Positions 35,182 to 47,623 are shown, counted from the stretch's first letter. The stretch is 64,000 bases of DNA from Euonymus europaeus (GCA_963580455.1 OY756969.1:15348760-15412759); one strand, 5' to 3'. Notes: generated by a model from the letters alone, not told the origin. Numbers and translations are program-made.

Positions 35182-35923
35182 CTAATAAAAGAAGTAAATA
35201 AAGTCCCTCAACAAAGTCCAGTAAATTGTAAAGCTCAAGGTAAGTAGTAAATGTAAAACAAACTCTTCATGTCCGCTTTCAGTTTTTAGTAGCACCACCC
35301 CCTCTTTCTTGAACTCAGCAAGCAGCCAGTTGAACCTCCAATCCTTGCGGTAGATATTGGTGAAGTACTCACTCTTCACCTTATTCTGAAAAAGCAACAA
35401 AATGAAATCCAACAAGGGTCCCCCACTTGCCACCTCTAGAATGTCCTCAAGAATCCGCAAGCAATCAACAATCTCAGCCTTATTCCCTCCCTCAGGTACA
35501 CTTGCAATTGAATTTGTTTTGCTGTTGACAACAGAAACTAACTTGTCTAGTGACGCACTGATGTCAGCACGTACATCAGCTGCCTTATACTTCTTCTTGC
35601 AGCGAGATGTAGGTGTGAGCAACCTTCACCTCTGTCGAACTGGCGTAATTAAGGGGCTATTTATTTCAACCTCAACATCATTGGTGTTGTCATAATCTGT
35701 GTCAGTGGACTCTCTGGTGCCAACGGAATTAACCTGAATATTGTCGCCAATGCTAGTCCTCGGTTGATGCTCTACATCGTCCCCTCGCCTAGATGATGAC
35801 CCAGGTATGTAAGTAAATTCACTGGTCGGACAAAGACCACCAAATAGTAGCTCCAATTGTTCCAAGTTCTCGGGTCCTTACTTTTGCCACAACTTGTACT
35901 CTTTTTTGAGATTGTCCCATTGC
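35182..35923 (-). pseudogene. Myb/SANT-like domain protein, last exon
   Basis: The exon starts after a TTCTTAG acceptor at 35924. It reads QWDNLKKEYKLWQK, TAA (35878-35880), then ENLEQLELLFGG and SEFTYIPGSSS, an acidic Ser/Thr-rich linker, TGA (35623-35625), and a C-terminal part with VDCLRILEDILEV and YRKDWRFNWLLAEFK. This is the layout of plant Myb/SANT-like (L10-interacting) proteins after their DNA-binding domain; related proteins are also ORF1 of PIF/Harbinger transposons. The first exon with the Myb domain was not found. Two in-frame stops make it a pseudogene. Family identity rests on pattern likeness. Confidence 0.5.
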
Positions 35924-36975
35924 CTAAGAACAAGAAACCCTCAACTATGGGCATAGAAAAATAGCAACGACAATGCCACTTTATGATATAGCACCCCCAT
36001 TAAACAGCTCATGGACTCAATACATTTTCTGGATCTCCTCAGCATTAGAATAGTAGCAACCAATTAATTGGAACATTAGCAAGGCACAAACAATTAATAA
36101 TAAAGCTGAGAAATAGTTTTGAACTACAAACTAATCTATGCGTGGCTAGACTACATTCATGTTATCCTTAAAAAAAGAGATCTACATAAATGTTAACTTG
36201 ATAGTAAATTTATTTATTCGATTACCCACCAAGAACCCAAATATATATATAGGGGAATTCTCTTATGAGAACCTAAAATAAGAACTTAAAATAAGGATCT
36301 AAGCTTTTGGGGTACAAGACATTTTTAAAAAAAATTGAAAAAATTATGTTTATATTTGATCGGTTTTACGAATCTAATGATATATATGACATAATGAGGC
36401 AAGCAACCTATCAGGGACATTATCGAAATGAAGATTGAAACATAAGTGAAATGTACATGCAATGTAGCTCATACAAAGCGCAAGACTTTGACCTCACGAG
36501 AGATTTCTCATCAATACGTTAGAAAAAGACCACTCCCCTGCACATTTTTATCATAAAATGAAAGAAAGAATAATATGCAAAAGAGAAGGTAATCCATCAG
36601 TCACAGAAAAAAATACTAGAAATCAAATTTCAAAGGCCACTGGGAAGGAGTAATGGTCTCGCATAGTGATTTTGACTAGTCAAAGATGCTTTAAGCAAAT
36701 TATAGTGCTAATGATACTCAGATACACATACAGGTTTCTCTATCACTAAACGATGCAGCTATAAAGAGAAACTAAAATTTGACTAGTTTCCAAATTCGGC
36801 AAAGAAAGAAAAAACACAAGAGCAACGATTTCTCCTATATGGAGCAAGAAATCACACTGTCCAGAAACCTAAGCATTCATCCATGTCTTAGATGAAAAAA
36901 TTATCCAGTAATACAAGAAAATCAAACAAATAATTACAAGTGGTATACGAGGGAGACGAAGGCAGCAGATTTGTA
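35924..36975. other. Intron-like or intergenic stretch
   Basis: About 1 kb upstream of the Myb/SANT-like exon. It contains an AT run (36240-36252) followed by GGGGAATTCTCTTATGAGAACC, which contains a short self-complementary stretch and could be a transposon end, but no partner end was found. No coding sequence was seen. Confidence 0.4.
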
Positions 36976-37277
36976 CCTGTCCTGTTCGCATCAGGTGGAG
37001 GAGCGGCAGTTCGTCTATTTGTCCATGAACACTGTCGAAATCGATACAAAGACGAGTTAAGAGAGAAGTTGAGAGATGACTAGAGGGAGAAAGAGAGAGG
37101 AAGAGAGATGGGGAGGCAGATCAGTACCTTTCCGCAGACGGAGAAGACTGGTCGACCTTCTTCGAGTCGATTCGCGTGAAGGTCTGAACTGATGTACACC
37201 CTAGTCCCTCTTTTGATGCTGAACTGTATTTTGTCTAAAGCTAGCCGAAATGCGTAGGAATGTGGTTCTCCAAACAC
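36976..37277 (-). pseudogene. Two candidate 5' exons, unassigned
   Basis: On the minus strand an open stretch (down to about 37129) ends at a GTACTG donor after GTCTGCGGAAAG. A second short exon lies between a TTTCGACAG acceptor (about 37033) and a GTACAA donor (about 36976). The composition is richer in G+C than the surroundings, as in plant 5' exons. They could be the 5' end of the Myb/SANT-like gene to the left. The protein is not recognised. Confidence 0.3.
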
Positions 37278-37477
37278 GAGCTAGTACGTTGCGTTTGACT
37301 CGAACGACAAATGTTGTTTAGAAACGCTGGGCCAAACTTGACAATTAACTCATATGAAAGGATTAAAACACACCTTAGTCACTCATACTAGATGTAAAAA
37401 ACATAAGACGTAACGGAGCACGGTAATTTCAACGACAACAGAACTATTAACTAAAGAACTCACACAAGTAAAATGTG

Positions 37478-38456
37478 TTTTTTTATTTTATAGAATAGGC
37501 TTAGCCTCAAGATTAATATAAATAAACACCCTCACACGGCGGAGGAAAACCTAACATATAGTTAAGCCTTCCAGAAGAAGGCTGAAACAAGAACAGGAAC
37601 AAACAAAAATTACATAGCATAAACATGAAATAAAAGAAAAGCATCCCTATGAAACTTCAATAATGCTTGCTGCCCTAAAACCGTAACTCAGAACCATCGA
37701 ATCTTATCTTCCAACAAAAGAACTCTTTCTAAAGCCAGGATGTCAGCCTCATCATTTATTTCCCATGGGATATGCGTGAACCAAATTGATTAGAGATAAA
37801 GCATTGAGTTACCAACTGCGTTATGAATTAAATTTAGTTTCCAAGGTACCTTCCCCTTAGAGTTAACCAAGCCGCATACATTCAAAGAATCATATTCCAG
37901 AATAATGTTAGTTTGCCTAACAATGGGAGAAGAAGTAGATAGCTCCAATGCCTTCGGAATGGCCATGAACTCAGCTTGATTGGAGTCACAAATTCCTGCA
38001 TTATAGCTAAAATAGTATAAGACTTGCCTCGATTCATTTCTTAACAGCCCCCTCTTACCTGCTCGCCTAGGTTTACCATTACTAGACCCATCGACATTCC
38101 ACTTAAGAAACCCCATATTTGGTGATTGCCAACCATTGTGGTGCCTGGATGATCTCCTATTTGATAATGAATCAATAGAGATTGTCGAGAATTCCAGAGG
38201 TGATATTATGTGAAATGTTGAGGGAAGAAATACCTGAGACCGTTCCTGAAATCGATGAAAGATAAGGGATGTGACCTCTTTCTAAATCACTTGCTTATCT
38301 CTGAAGATTAGCACATTATAGGCTTTCCGAATTGACTAGACAACTACATAAAACAATAACTTCCATGCTTTCCTTTGCAAAGCTCCCTTCTTCACTAAAG
38401 CACACCATTGCTCAAACGGGCCACAAATATCATTGGCAGCACACCAAGATACAGCC
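37478..38456 (-). mobile_element. 5'-truncated LINE with RNase H tail
   Basis: Minus-strand remnant of a plant non-LTR retrotransposon. From right to left it holds the zinc-finger/linker region (WCAANDICGPFEQW, KKGALQRKAWKLL), then RNase H (MGFLKWNVDGSSNGKPRRAG, DSNQAEFMAI, IILEYDSLNVCGLVNS), then after a TAA the end THIPWEINDEADILALERV, a 3' UTR and a short A-rich tail near 37478-37490. The RNase H Asp (VDGSS), Glu (QAEF) and Asp (EYDS) are kept. Several stops occur. The right edge is cut at 38456 by the copia4 LTR, and the rest of the LINE is gone. Confidence 0.75.
37680..38116 (-). pseudogene. LINE ORF2 RNase H domain
   Basis: A 108-codon open frame followed, after one TAA and in the same frame, by about 33 more codons to a TGA. 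It is the RVT_3-type RNase H that ends plant L1-like ORF2 proteins. See the LINE entry for motifs. It lacks the endonuclease and RT parts. Confidence 0.7.
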
Positions 38457-39437
38457 TGTTAGCAATATGTATGTGACACTATGCTTGAACAATGTGATTT
38501 CCTAGTTTAGGATAGCTTGGATCCACAGTAGGATAGAATGAGAGTTACGTGTGAACTAAAGGTCAAATGAACATGTCAGATAACCTGCATGGAGCTTACA
38601 TGAACTGATTTCCATTTTAGATAACCTGCATGTAGCTTACATGAGCTGACTGCGATTTCAGGTAACTTTGATGTAGCATACATGAACATAAAGTCTTTTG
38701 AAAATGTGCATCTAGAATTACATGATATGTTTTTATTTGGATAATGCTAACTGATTTTATTTCATTAATTGATTTGGATAGATTGATTGATTGGTATAAA
38801 ATCAAGTTGTTTTTAGGAATGATTATCTCTTCTTATTTAGATTTATCTCTTTCGTACTTTTAGAGATAATCATCTCCTCACTCTAAGGAAGTCTTTCCTT
38901 ATCTTTTGTGGCCTTGATTCCAAAGATTAGGACACAATCTTTTCCTATTTTCGTGGGTCAATATTATACATATCCTTTAGGCCATCAATTAGGGTTTTCT
39001 TGGTTCCTACACATGTCATATATATTGCATTTGCTAACCAAATAACCCTAAGTTTTTTAACTCACATATTCTAAACAGTTTCATGTCTTTTTGAGCGAGT
39101 TTTTATTTTGATAAAATTCATGCATTCTTGCATTACACTTTGAGGGTATTATTGTGTGTTCTCGGAGCTTGAAGACTTCAATGCGACTCTAGAGCATCGT
39201 TGTGGTGGATCTACTTGTGGTGGATCTACTTGTGGCTGGGTGTGTCAAGTGATTCGAGCTAGAAACTAGTGTAGGTGATGTGGATCCTTGCTCTAGGGAC
39301 ATTCTTGTAACCCGTTTGTTATAGTGGATTGTTTCAAAGATTGGTGGTTACAGACACCGCAGGTTTTCCCTTGGATTGGGTTTGCCTCATCAATATTGCG
39401 TGTCTCACTTTATTTACTTTTAGTACTCAGATTTTCA
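38457..39437 (+). repeat. Copia4 5' LTR
   Basis: 981 bp from TGTTAGCAATATG to GATTTTCA, directly followed by an initiator-Met PBS. It is inserted in the LINE. Two adjacent copies of ggatctacttgtgg lie near 39210-39235. No 3' LTR is present in the window. Confidence 0.75.
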
Positions 39438-39452
39438 ATTGGTATCAGAAGA
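39438..39452 (+). other. Copia4 primer binding site
   Basis: ATTGGTATCAGAAG follows the LTR end at once. This is the initiator-Met type, TGGTATCAGA. Confidence 0.8.
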
Positions 39453-39489
39453 GGTCATTCTATGTGTTGGGTGAAGATCCTTATTCATA

Positions 39490-41050
39490 ATGGATACTAA
39501 TCGTGATGGAAACAAAGCTCCATTTTTCAATGGTGAGCACTATGCCTTCTAGAAGGCTAGAATATGCTAGATGAGCGTGTTTGATTTTTGGTAATTCATG
39601 GATGGACACCACCGACTATAGAGGATGAAGAGAAGATCATTCTTAAACCAACAACATCTTGGACTACTACTGAATATGATAGTGTTGGCTGGAACAATCA
39701 GGCACTTAATGCTATGTTCACTCGTGTATGTCTTGAGAAATTTAGACGAATTGCAAATTATGAGACAACAAAAGAAGCATGCGATATTCTGGAAGTTACA
39801 CATGAAGGTACACCAGCTGTGAAAATTTCAAAATTACAGAAATTAAGACCTTCTTTTGAGATGTTACAGATGGAGGAAGAGGAGACTTTTGATCATTTTA
39901 TGCCAAGTTGAATGATATAGTGAATTTCATGTTTGCACTTCATGAACAACTCTCACCCTCCAAAATAGTTTAGAAAATTCTACGTTCCTTGCCAGTCCGA
40001 TTTCAAGCTAAGGTGGCTACCATTGAAGAAAGCAAGGATGTTGACATACTCAAGGTAGAAGAACTTATGGGGTCCTTACAAACATATGAAGCACATTTTC
40101 GGATTCCTAAAAAGCTGAAAGGAGTTGCTTTGAAGTGTATTCAAGAAGACTCAGATGATGACAAGGAGAGTTTGGTCTTATTAGCCAAAAATTTCAAAAA
40201 ATATATCAAGCTGCAAAAGGGGAAGACTAGTCTTCCAGACAAGGCTAATTTGAAATCAAAATTTGAGACGAAAGCTAAGTAATCCATAGCCACTTTTCAA
40301 TGTTATGAATGTCACAATTTTTGGCATATATCGCATGAGTGTGCAAACAAAAAGAAGAATAATATGTCCATGAAGGCAACATTTAGTGAGAGTGAAAGTA
40401 ACAATGAAGAAGGCAAGTCTGATGATGACAATAGCACACTGGTTGAATTCACTGGGTCAATCCATGTGGAACTGAATTCTGAGTCTGATGGTGAATTGAG
40501 TGAAGATTTGAATGATGATATTGTTGATCTTCAAGATGCTTATAATAAACTAGTGATAGCTTTTGAAAAAAATTCATAAGTCCAAACTACAACTACAAAC
40601 CAATCTGCAAGAATGATTGGTTCGTGAAGTTGAATTACTCACTAATCTTGAGGAGATGCAAAAGCACCAGGATCATGATCAAGCAAAAATACAACAATTA
40701 CAAGGTACAATTTCTAACTTGCAAAGTGAATTATCAAAATATTTTATGTTTCAAACTTTGCAGGTAGGAACCAGTAATTTGGATAGCTTGTTTGGTTTGA
40801 TGAGATAAGTTGGAATTAGGAATGGACTTAGATATATCGGTGAGTCACAATAGGTTGGAAAAGATTTCAAATCGTTTGTTCAAGGAAAAAATCTTGAAGA
40901 TGAAGACATAGGTATTAGTTCCAAACAGGTACATAAAGGTAAAGCTCCTGTTATTTCATCATCTCAGCCTATAAATGCATCAAAAGCTCTTGTAACTTAC
41001 ATGCAGCATGCATCCACCAGTTCACGTAGGCTACCTACAGGCTACATGAC
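39490..41050 (+). pseudogene. gag: Copia4 gag
   Basis: Starts MDTNRDGNKAPFFNGEHYAF, then a TAG where Trp is usual. It continues in changing frames through the UBN2-type gag domain (39588-39911: VCLEKFRRIANYETTKEA, EGTPAVKISKLQKLR) and SLPVRFQAKVATIEESKDVD to a CCHC knuckle, CYECHNFWHISHEC, at about 40302. An acidic region and a coiled-coil-like tail follow (40364-40808). At least four stops interrupt it. Protease and all further pol are missing; the element is cut at about 41220. Confidence 0.8.
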
Positions 41051-41229
41051 ACATGCATTATAATTATTTTGGATTCGTGTCTATCTTTCATTTGTGTGGT
41101 GTTAAAGGACATATTAAAACCTCATTGCTCTAAGTTATTAAAGTCACGTAGATGTGAGCATGCTAAGACTGTTTCAAATTCACCTGATACACACTCTACT
41201 GAATTGTTCCATAAATTTATAAGCTTTCT

Positions 41230-42516
41230 CAATTTCGAAACGTGAAACACACTGTGAACTCTGGATAAATGTGGTGGCAATGCCAACCTATATGCCAAAC
41301 TCCTCAGTTTCTCCGGGATTTCAAAAGGTCCAATAAACCTAGGGCCTAACTTCCCCGATCTATCAAAATGCTGTATTCCTCACATCGGACTAACCTTGAG
41401 GAATACGTGGTCACCCACCTAAAACTCTAAAGGCCTCCGCCTCCTATCTACATAACTCTTCTGACGTGACTGGGTCATCAGAAGTCGCTGCCTAATAACT
41501 GATACCACCTCAGTGGTCTGTCGAATTAAATCCGGTCCCAACAAAGGTCTATCCCCAACCTCTGACCAACAGAGTGGTGACCTGCATGGTCTACCATAAA
41601 GTGCCTCAAATGGTGCCATCTGAATACTACTCTGATAGGAGTTGTTATAAACAAACTCTACCAGTGGAATGGGCGTCTCCCAATCAGCCCTGAAATCCAA
41701 AACACATGATCGTAGCTTGTCCTCCAAGATTTTCATAGTCCTCTCACTCTACCCTTCAGTCTATGGGTTAAACACTATACTGAAACTCAACATCGTCCCC
41801 TAAGTGTACTAAAAGCTGCTCCAAAAGCGAGAAGTGAAATGAGGATTCCTATCGAATATAATGGACACGGATACCCCATGTAGTCATACGACCTCTCGAA
41901 TGTAAAGTCTAGTAAGTACGTCCACCAAGCTAGTCAGCTGAATCAGTAAAAAGTGAGCAGTCTTCTTCAATCTATCAACAACGACCCACACGGCATCATG
42001 TCTCCTCACAGTCCTTGGTAAAGCCATCACAAATTCCATACACATATGCTCCCACTTCCACTCGGGAAATGAAAATGGCTGTAACAATCCAGGAGGTCTC
42101 CTATGCTTTACCATCACCTGCTGATAGGTAAGGCATCTCATCACAGTCTGGGCCATATCTCTCTTCAGTTCGATCCACCAATATTGTCTCCGTAAATCTC
42201 AATACATCCTAATAGCACCAGGATGTATCGCGAACTGAGAATAGTGTGCCTCTCTAAGTATCTCACGTCTCAATTCAGCATCGTCCGGAACCACCAGTCG
42301 GCCTCTAAAATGAACTCCTCCACCAGCACCTCGAATCCAACCATCCATATCCTCGATATCATCAAAAGTCACATCGCCGAGTTGTGCATCCAACACTTTA
42401 TGTACTAGTGTTGGACGGCTCACCAAACTCCTCAAGAAGCATCTATCACCCCTTTCATCAACATCTAAATGGTACTTGCCAATGGTGTCAACCAAATCAA
42501 ACTCCCGTCGTGACAA
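41230..42516 (-). pseudogene. pol: Gypsy2 integrase
   Basis: Read right to left: the linker and HHCC region (EAHYSQFAIHPGAIRMY, MRCLTYQQVMVKHRRPPGLL); core (WEHMCMEFVMALPR, where the first catalytic Asp position reads Glu; VWVVVDRLKKTAHF); the region around the second Asp (SIIFDRNPHFTS); the Glu region; then VEFVYNNSYQSSIQM, ALYGRPCRSPLCWSEVG and the C-terminal [20 protein letters not shown]. Stops and frameshifts split it into at least five pieces. It is not functional. Confidence 0.75.
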
Positions 42517-43800
42517 TCATGCCACTGCCAACCTCCTACTCAAGGCGTCCCCCACCACATTAGCCTTTCATGGATGATACTGTAATGAGAAATCATAATC
42601 TCCAATATACTTCATCCATGTTCGCTGCCTCTGATTCAGATCCTTCTGTGTGAATAAGTGTCGTAAACTCCTATGATCTAAATACACCTCAAACTACTCC
42701 CCATAAAGGTAATGCCTCCACTACTTAAGTGTGAACACTATAGCAGCCAACTTCAAAACATGTACGAGATAATTCCTCTCATGTGGCTTCAATAGTCGTG
42801 AAGCATATCAACCATCCTCTCCTGCTGCATGAGTACGCAACCTAATCCAATCCTTGAAGCATCACAATATACATGGTAACCTATACCGCTGTCTGAAATG
42901 GTCAGAGCTGGAGGGGATGTGAGTCGGGTCTTTAGCTCATGAAAAGTCTGTTCACTTCTATCAGTCCATGCAAAAGGAACACCCTTCCACATCAACTCAG
43001 TCATTGGTGCAACAATCCATGAAAATCCCTCTATAAACCTCCTGTAATAACCTGCTAATCCTAGGAAACTATGGAACTCTCCACTGTCTTCGGAGTCCTC
43101 CAATCCAACACGGCCTCCACCTTGACAAGATCCACCGCCACTCTATCTCTGGATATCACATGCCCCAAGAATCTCACCTGAGTAGCCAAAAAACTCACAC
43201 TTACTCAACTTGGCATACAGCTGATGCTCCTTGAGTGTCAGCAATACAATCTCCAAATCCCTCATATGCTTCTCCTTTGTGGCCGAATACACTAATATGT
43301 CATTGATGAATACTATCAAAAACTGGTAAAGATACTGTCTAAACACCCTATGCATCAAATCCATAAAAGTTGTTGGGGCATTGGTTAGCCCAAACGGCAT
43401 GACCAAAAACTCATAATGGCCATACCAAGTACGGAATGTTGTCTTCGATATGTCCTCCTCCCGAATCTAAGCTAGTGATAACCTGACATGAGATCAATCT
43501 TGTAGTAATAGTGACTACCTCTCAATTGATCAAACATATCATTTATCATTGGCAACGGGTACTTGTTTTTCCCAGTTACCCTATTCAATTGCCTACACAC
43601 ATCCGCATCGGTTTGTCTTTCCTCTTCACGAAGAGGACTGGAGCACCCCATGGTGAAGTACTGGGTCTGATAAATCCTAGACCCTACAACTCCCGCAACT
43701 GCCTATCCAACTCCCTGAACTCTGCTGGAGCCATCCTATACCTTGGAATAGAAATAGAGTTTGTACCCAGATATAACTCAATCACAAAGTCACTCTCTCG
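42517..43800 (-). pseudogene. pol: Gypsy2 RT and RNase H
   Basis: RT pieces: [30 protein letters not shown], then [18 protein letters not shown] and the active site [10 protein letters not shown], where Asp is replaced by Asn in the first of the pair. The thumb follows ([20 protein letters not shown]), then EFHSFLGLAGYYRRFIEGFS and RNase H (FAWTDRSEQTFHELK, GYHVYCDASRIGLGCVLMQ). Many stops and frameshifts. The RT is dead by frame and by active site. Confidence 0.75.
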
Positions 43801-44300
43801 TTACGATGGTAACCTTGGTAACTCTTCAGGAAACACGTCCAAGTACTCCTCTACCACTGGCACAGCTGTGCTAACCTCAATATCCGATATAGAAGTCAAG
43901 CTTGCCACTAGGTAGTCAGAATATCTTGGGTAGTTGAAAAAGTGTGAACACGTAATAACCCGTGACCCATAAAAACTAACTCCCCCAGATGGTGATGTCA
44001 GCATGACCCTACGCTTTATACAATCTATGACAACATCATGGTCGGTCAACCAGTCCAATCCATGTACCACATCATAGTTAGTGAACTCCATGACATATAA
44101 GTCTGCTCGAAACTCATGGCCAGCGAATTGAAAGATACAACCTCTACAGATGCCCCTCACTACGATACCTGATCCCAAAAGAGAATCTACTACTATTCTC
44201 CTATCCAAACCCGAAATCTCTAACTCCAATACCTCAACAAAACTTGTAGAAATAAACGAAGGTGTGACACCGGTATCAAATAAAACACGAGCCTAAGAAC
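43801..44300 (-). pseudogene. pol: Gypsy2 aspartic protease
   Basis: A 142-codon open frame (43801-44229), preceded in the same region by VLFDTGVTPSFIS with the catalytic Asp-Thr-Gly. It continues with GLDWLTDHDVVIDCIKRRV and VVEEYLDVFPEELPRLPS, the usual protease-RT linker. The protease core itself looks largely preserved, but no start or fusion to gag remains. Confidence 0.75.
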
Positions 44301-45990
44301 TGAAAAGTAGAACTCTACCTCCAATGAAATCACGGTCTGGTGCTGGCTTGGGTGCAACTGCATGAACTCCGGCTCCCTGGCCCTATCTCTGCTGCTGCTA
44401 CTGCTGTCTCATAGGTGGTGTTGGAGGTCTGGCCCCTCTGCCTATTAGAGCTCTAGGTGCTGGTACTGCTGGTGTTGGGGCTCTCTGCCCTCTACCTAAT
44501 GGTGCTGCACGTCTCCTCAGACAATCCATCTGGATATGTCCTGGTAGTCCACAATAGAAACACAATAGGACAGTCCGATCTCATATGTCAAGTATGACCA
44601 CACACATAACAATATAGTCCTAATATGGACCCCTGTCCCTGTCGTGGACCCTGTTGTCCCTATCACGGACCCCTGCTATCCTTGTCGTGGACCCTATTGT
44701 CCTTGCCTCTGAGAACTCTGCTGCTGACCCTGACTCCAACGGTCGACCCTCCTGTCATGGAATCTCTACCCCTAATTCTGTTTGGGCCTCTATCTTTGAC
44801 CATCAGTCCGTTGTCTACTACTACTACTCCCAATAATCTAACGAATCAACCATGCTCTTCTCTATATCAAGTGCTTTGTCAATGCACTCCCGATAGGTGC
44901 GAACCATCATCCCAGCTAAACACTCTACAATGCAGGGTTTCAGCCCGCGCTGAAACCTCAGTATCTTCTTCTTCTCAGCGGAAATGTACTCCTCTCTATA
45001 CCGACCAAGCTCCTCAAATCATGCCTGATACTGTGACACCGTCATATCCTTCCCCTGAATCAACTATAAAACTCCTTGGCCTTCGCAATGCGAATGGCTT
45101 GGAGAACATACTACGCTAGGAACTGAGTCTCAAACTCTTGCCATGGCATCTCCATACACTTTCTACCAATAGTCATACTCTCCCACCAGACATAAGCATC
45201 ATCCTCTAAAAATGCTGAAGCCAATACAACTCTCTTCTCATCCGGTATCCTAAGCGTCACCATCTGTCTCCTCAACTATCGCAACAAATCCTTGAACACC
45301 TTAGGATCTACAACTCCTTGGTCGTCTTAGGATCTACAACTCCCCGATACACTAGGGATCTCATCTTCATCAACTAAGCTAACTCAGTGATGGAAGGGTC
45401 AACTGCTAGTGGTGCTGTCTGCACTGGAACCATCTAACCTACTCCTGACTAAATGATAAGTGGTAACTGAACAGGTGCACAAACAAAATCTGGTGTAGCC
45501 ACTGGAAGAGTAGCCCCTGAGCGTCGATAATAAGTTGCGTTTCAATCTGTGAAGCTAAAGCTGCTACCGCCTGACCTATGGTCTGTATCATACCTGTCAT
45601 GTCTTCATACTGCTGCTCATAAGTCTTTATTACACCCTCTACACCTATAAGTGCTGCCTGAGTCGGTACATGTTCCACTACTTGATCATGAACAACACGG
45701 CCGTGACCCCGTCGATCTCGACCTTGCACGACCGAAACCTCCTGAGGTATCGGCAACTTGACCTCATCAACGATATCCGGAAGCTCACCTCTACCCTGCC
45801 CACGTCCGCGGGTAGCACACTCAACCCGAGTACATGTACTACGTGTGTCTACATGTCTAAAAAATAAACGTACAACTACATAAATCGAATGCCCCCAAAC
45901 GTAAAAGAAGGAATAACTCACCAGATCAGCCGAGAAGCGCATGATGTGTAGCTGGGGAAAACTAAAGAAAATGCACAACATCCCAAAAGC
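44301..45990 (-). pseudogene. gag: Gypsy2 gag
   Basis: The N-terminal part (45439-45981 frame) carries an Arg/Gly-rich segment (RGRGQGRGELPDIVDE) and a helical stretch (YEQQYEDMTGMIQTIGQAV). The gag core lies at about 45090-45240 (ASAFLEDDAYVWWESM, EMPWQEFETQFL). The rest is full of stops. Downstream (44380-44700) lie low-complexity, Gln-rich runs and a decayed zinc-knuckle region. Confidence 0.65.
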
Positions 45991-46037
45991 TAAATAAACC
46001 TTACCAAAGCTAAATAAACCTCACAAAAGTTAAATAA

Positions 46038-46053
46038 CCTTGCTCTGATACCA
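46038..46053 (-). other. Gypsy2 primer binding site
   Basis: TGGTATCAGAGCAAGG on the minus strand, three bases from the LTR end. It is the unchanged initiator-Met PBS. Confidence 0.85.
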
Positions 46054-46056
46054 AAC

Positions 46057-47623
46057 TTTCACGCCCCTCTCCCACATAGGTGCGGATGAGCACCCATGAA
46101 TCCCAGAGGCGTGATAGGCAGGGAACCCCTCCGTTCCCTGAACCGGATTTAAACCAAATATCTATCCAAGCTACTATGAATCATCAATTTGTCTACATAA
46201 GTACCCACACATATATAGATAAATCCCAATGGAAATCCTAACATACTGTGACATGCAAATCGGAGTCAACAGCGACAAATCCAAAACATCATAGAAATGG
46301 AAAATATATACTAAAGATACACAAATATCCACATAGCAGCTACCCATCACGTATCATGCATCTCTACGCTGATCATCCACTCCGGTTATCTCACCTACAA
46401 AAAATGTGAATGAAAGGGATGAGCCACAAAGCTCAGTAGTGATATGGAGAAATATCAATCATCGGAATAAACATAATGAAGAACTCAAGAAGTATAAGTA
46501 GAATGAATAGAAACTCAAATGGTGATACCCTCCAGTACTACCGAACTCCAATAAATCAGAGATAAAGTAAGAAAACCTGTAAGATATAGAAAGTATAAAG
46601 GAAATCATGAAGTGATAGACTGATAGGATATAAAATCTCCGAAAAATCGATCCATCATAAACATCATCAAAATCATCAATCTGCAGGGTAGACACCGAGT
46701 AGGCTCCACCACTACAATCTTCAAGTACAACTCTCAAATCAGTACTCAATCATAATCAAACTCAAATCCATATAACATTAGTAAATCCTCCCTTGGACCC
46801 ACCCTGATCCCCGCAAGGTGTCTCCTAGTCCAGGTAGTCCCCATAATAGATGAGGATCGAGGCTATATAAGGTACTCGATAGCATCGCCTACATCGAAGA
46901 GCGTCCCCTAGGATGTACCCACCTCATTCCGATCTCCAGGTACGTACCTAACTCACCGAAATCCGAACCCAAAATCCCCAAATCAGTCTCCTGCATCGAA
47001 ATACAGGTACGTATACCCGACATAGTTAAAATACATAAAAGTCAACTTAAATAGTCAAAATTGGTCAATCCAATCAAAAACAGTCAAATTGGATCAAAAG
47101 TCAAACCCAGTCAACTCGGGTCAACAGTGGTACAACCACTGCCACCGTTGAAACCGACGATTTCGGTGAACGTTAGCCGGCGAACCACACATCAAATTGA
47201 AGATGTGATTGAGCTCGAAAGTCACAAAAAATGCAACTTTCGCTTCCTGATTTTGCCGCCTACGGTGCTCCGTTGACTACAATACCACTTGAGTTTTGTT
47301 CAACTCTCTACAATCTTTGTTTTGATACCTCACACACCTCAATTGGTGAAGAAATCACAAAAACCCATTTTTCCCTCAAACCTTTCACAACTCACGGGTG
47401 ATGGCTGACGAAGAAGAAGATATGGGTTTATTTTCAAGTGAAATTACCTTTTTGCCCCTCGTTTCTATAATAATTACTTAAACTTCCAAAATTCATAATA
47501 ATTCAAATTCAACTCCGATATAAGTGATTCTTGCGCCAATATTCTTTTAAAATCATGTAGTATTTATTAAAAATATTTAATTTTAAAAATTATTTTTCCA
47601 AAAATTGGGTTCAGGATATTACA
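46057..47623 (-). repeat. Gypsy2 5' LTR
   Basis: About 1567 bp. On the minus strand it starts TGTAATATCCTGAACCC and ends GGGGCGTGAAA, where the usual final CA is lost. It contains no supported gene; the small plus-strand frame at 47061 is chance. Confidence 0.75.

Larger units (their letters stand above)
41225..47623 (-). mobile_element. Gypsy2: one-ended Ty3/gypsy remnant
   Basis: A minus-strand element with 5' LTR (46057-47623), initiator-Met PBS (46038-46053), gag, protease, RT, RNase H and integrase in gypsy order. It breaks off at about 41225 just after the integrase C-terminal segment [16 protein letters not shown]. No chromodomain, 3' LTR or target duplication is left. The LTR start (TGTAATATCC) and the integrase motif NNSYQSSIQMAPFEALYG point to the Tekay/Del-like chromovirus group. 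Confidence 0.8.

Noticed and set aside
37080..37277. 65-codon minus-strand frame as a complete gene
   Set aside because: A splice donor interrupts it at about 37129 and the last part is an intronic Leu/Ser-rich readthrough; kept only as a candidate exon.
44625..45119. 164-codon plus-strand Pro/Leu/Ser-rich frame
   Set aside because: It is complementary to the decayed gypsy2 gag and zinc-knuckle region and shows only low-complexity composition.
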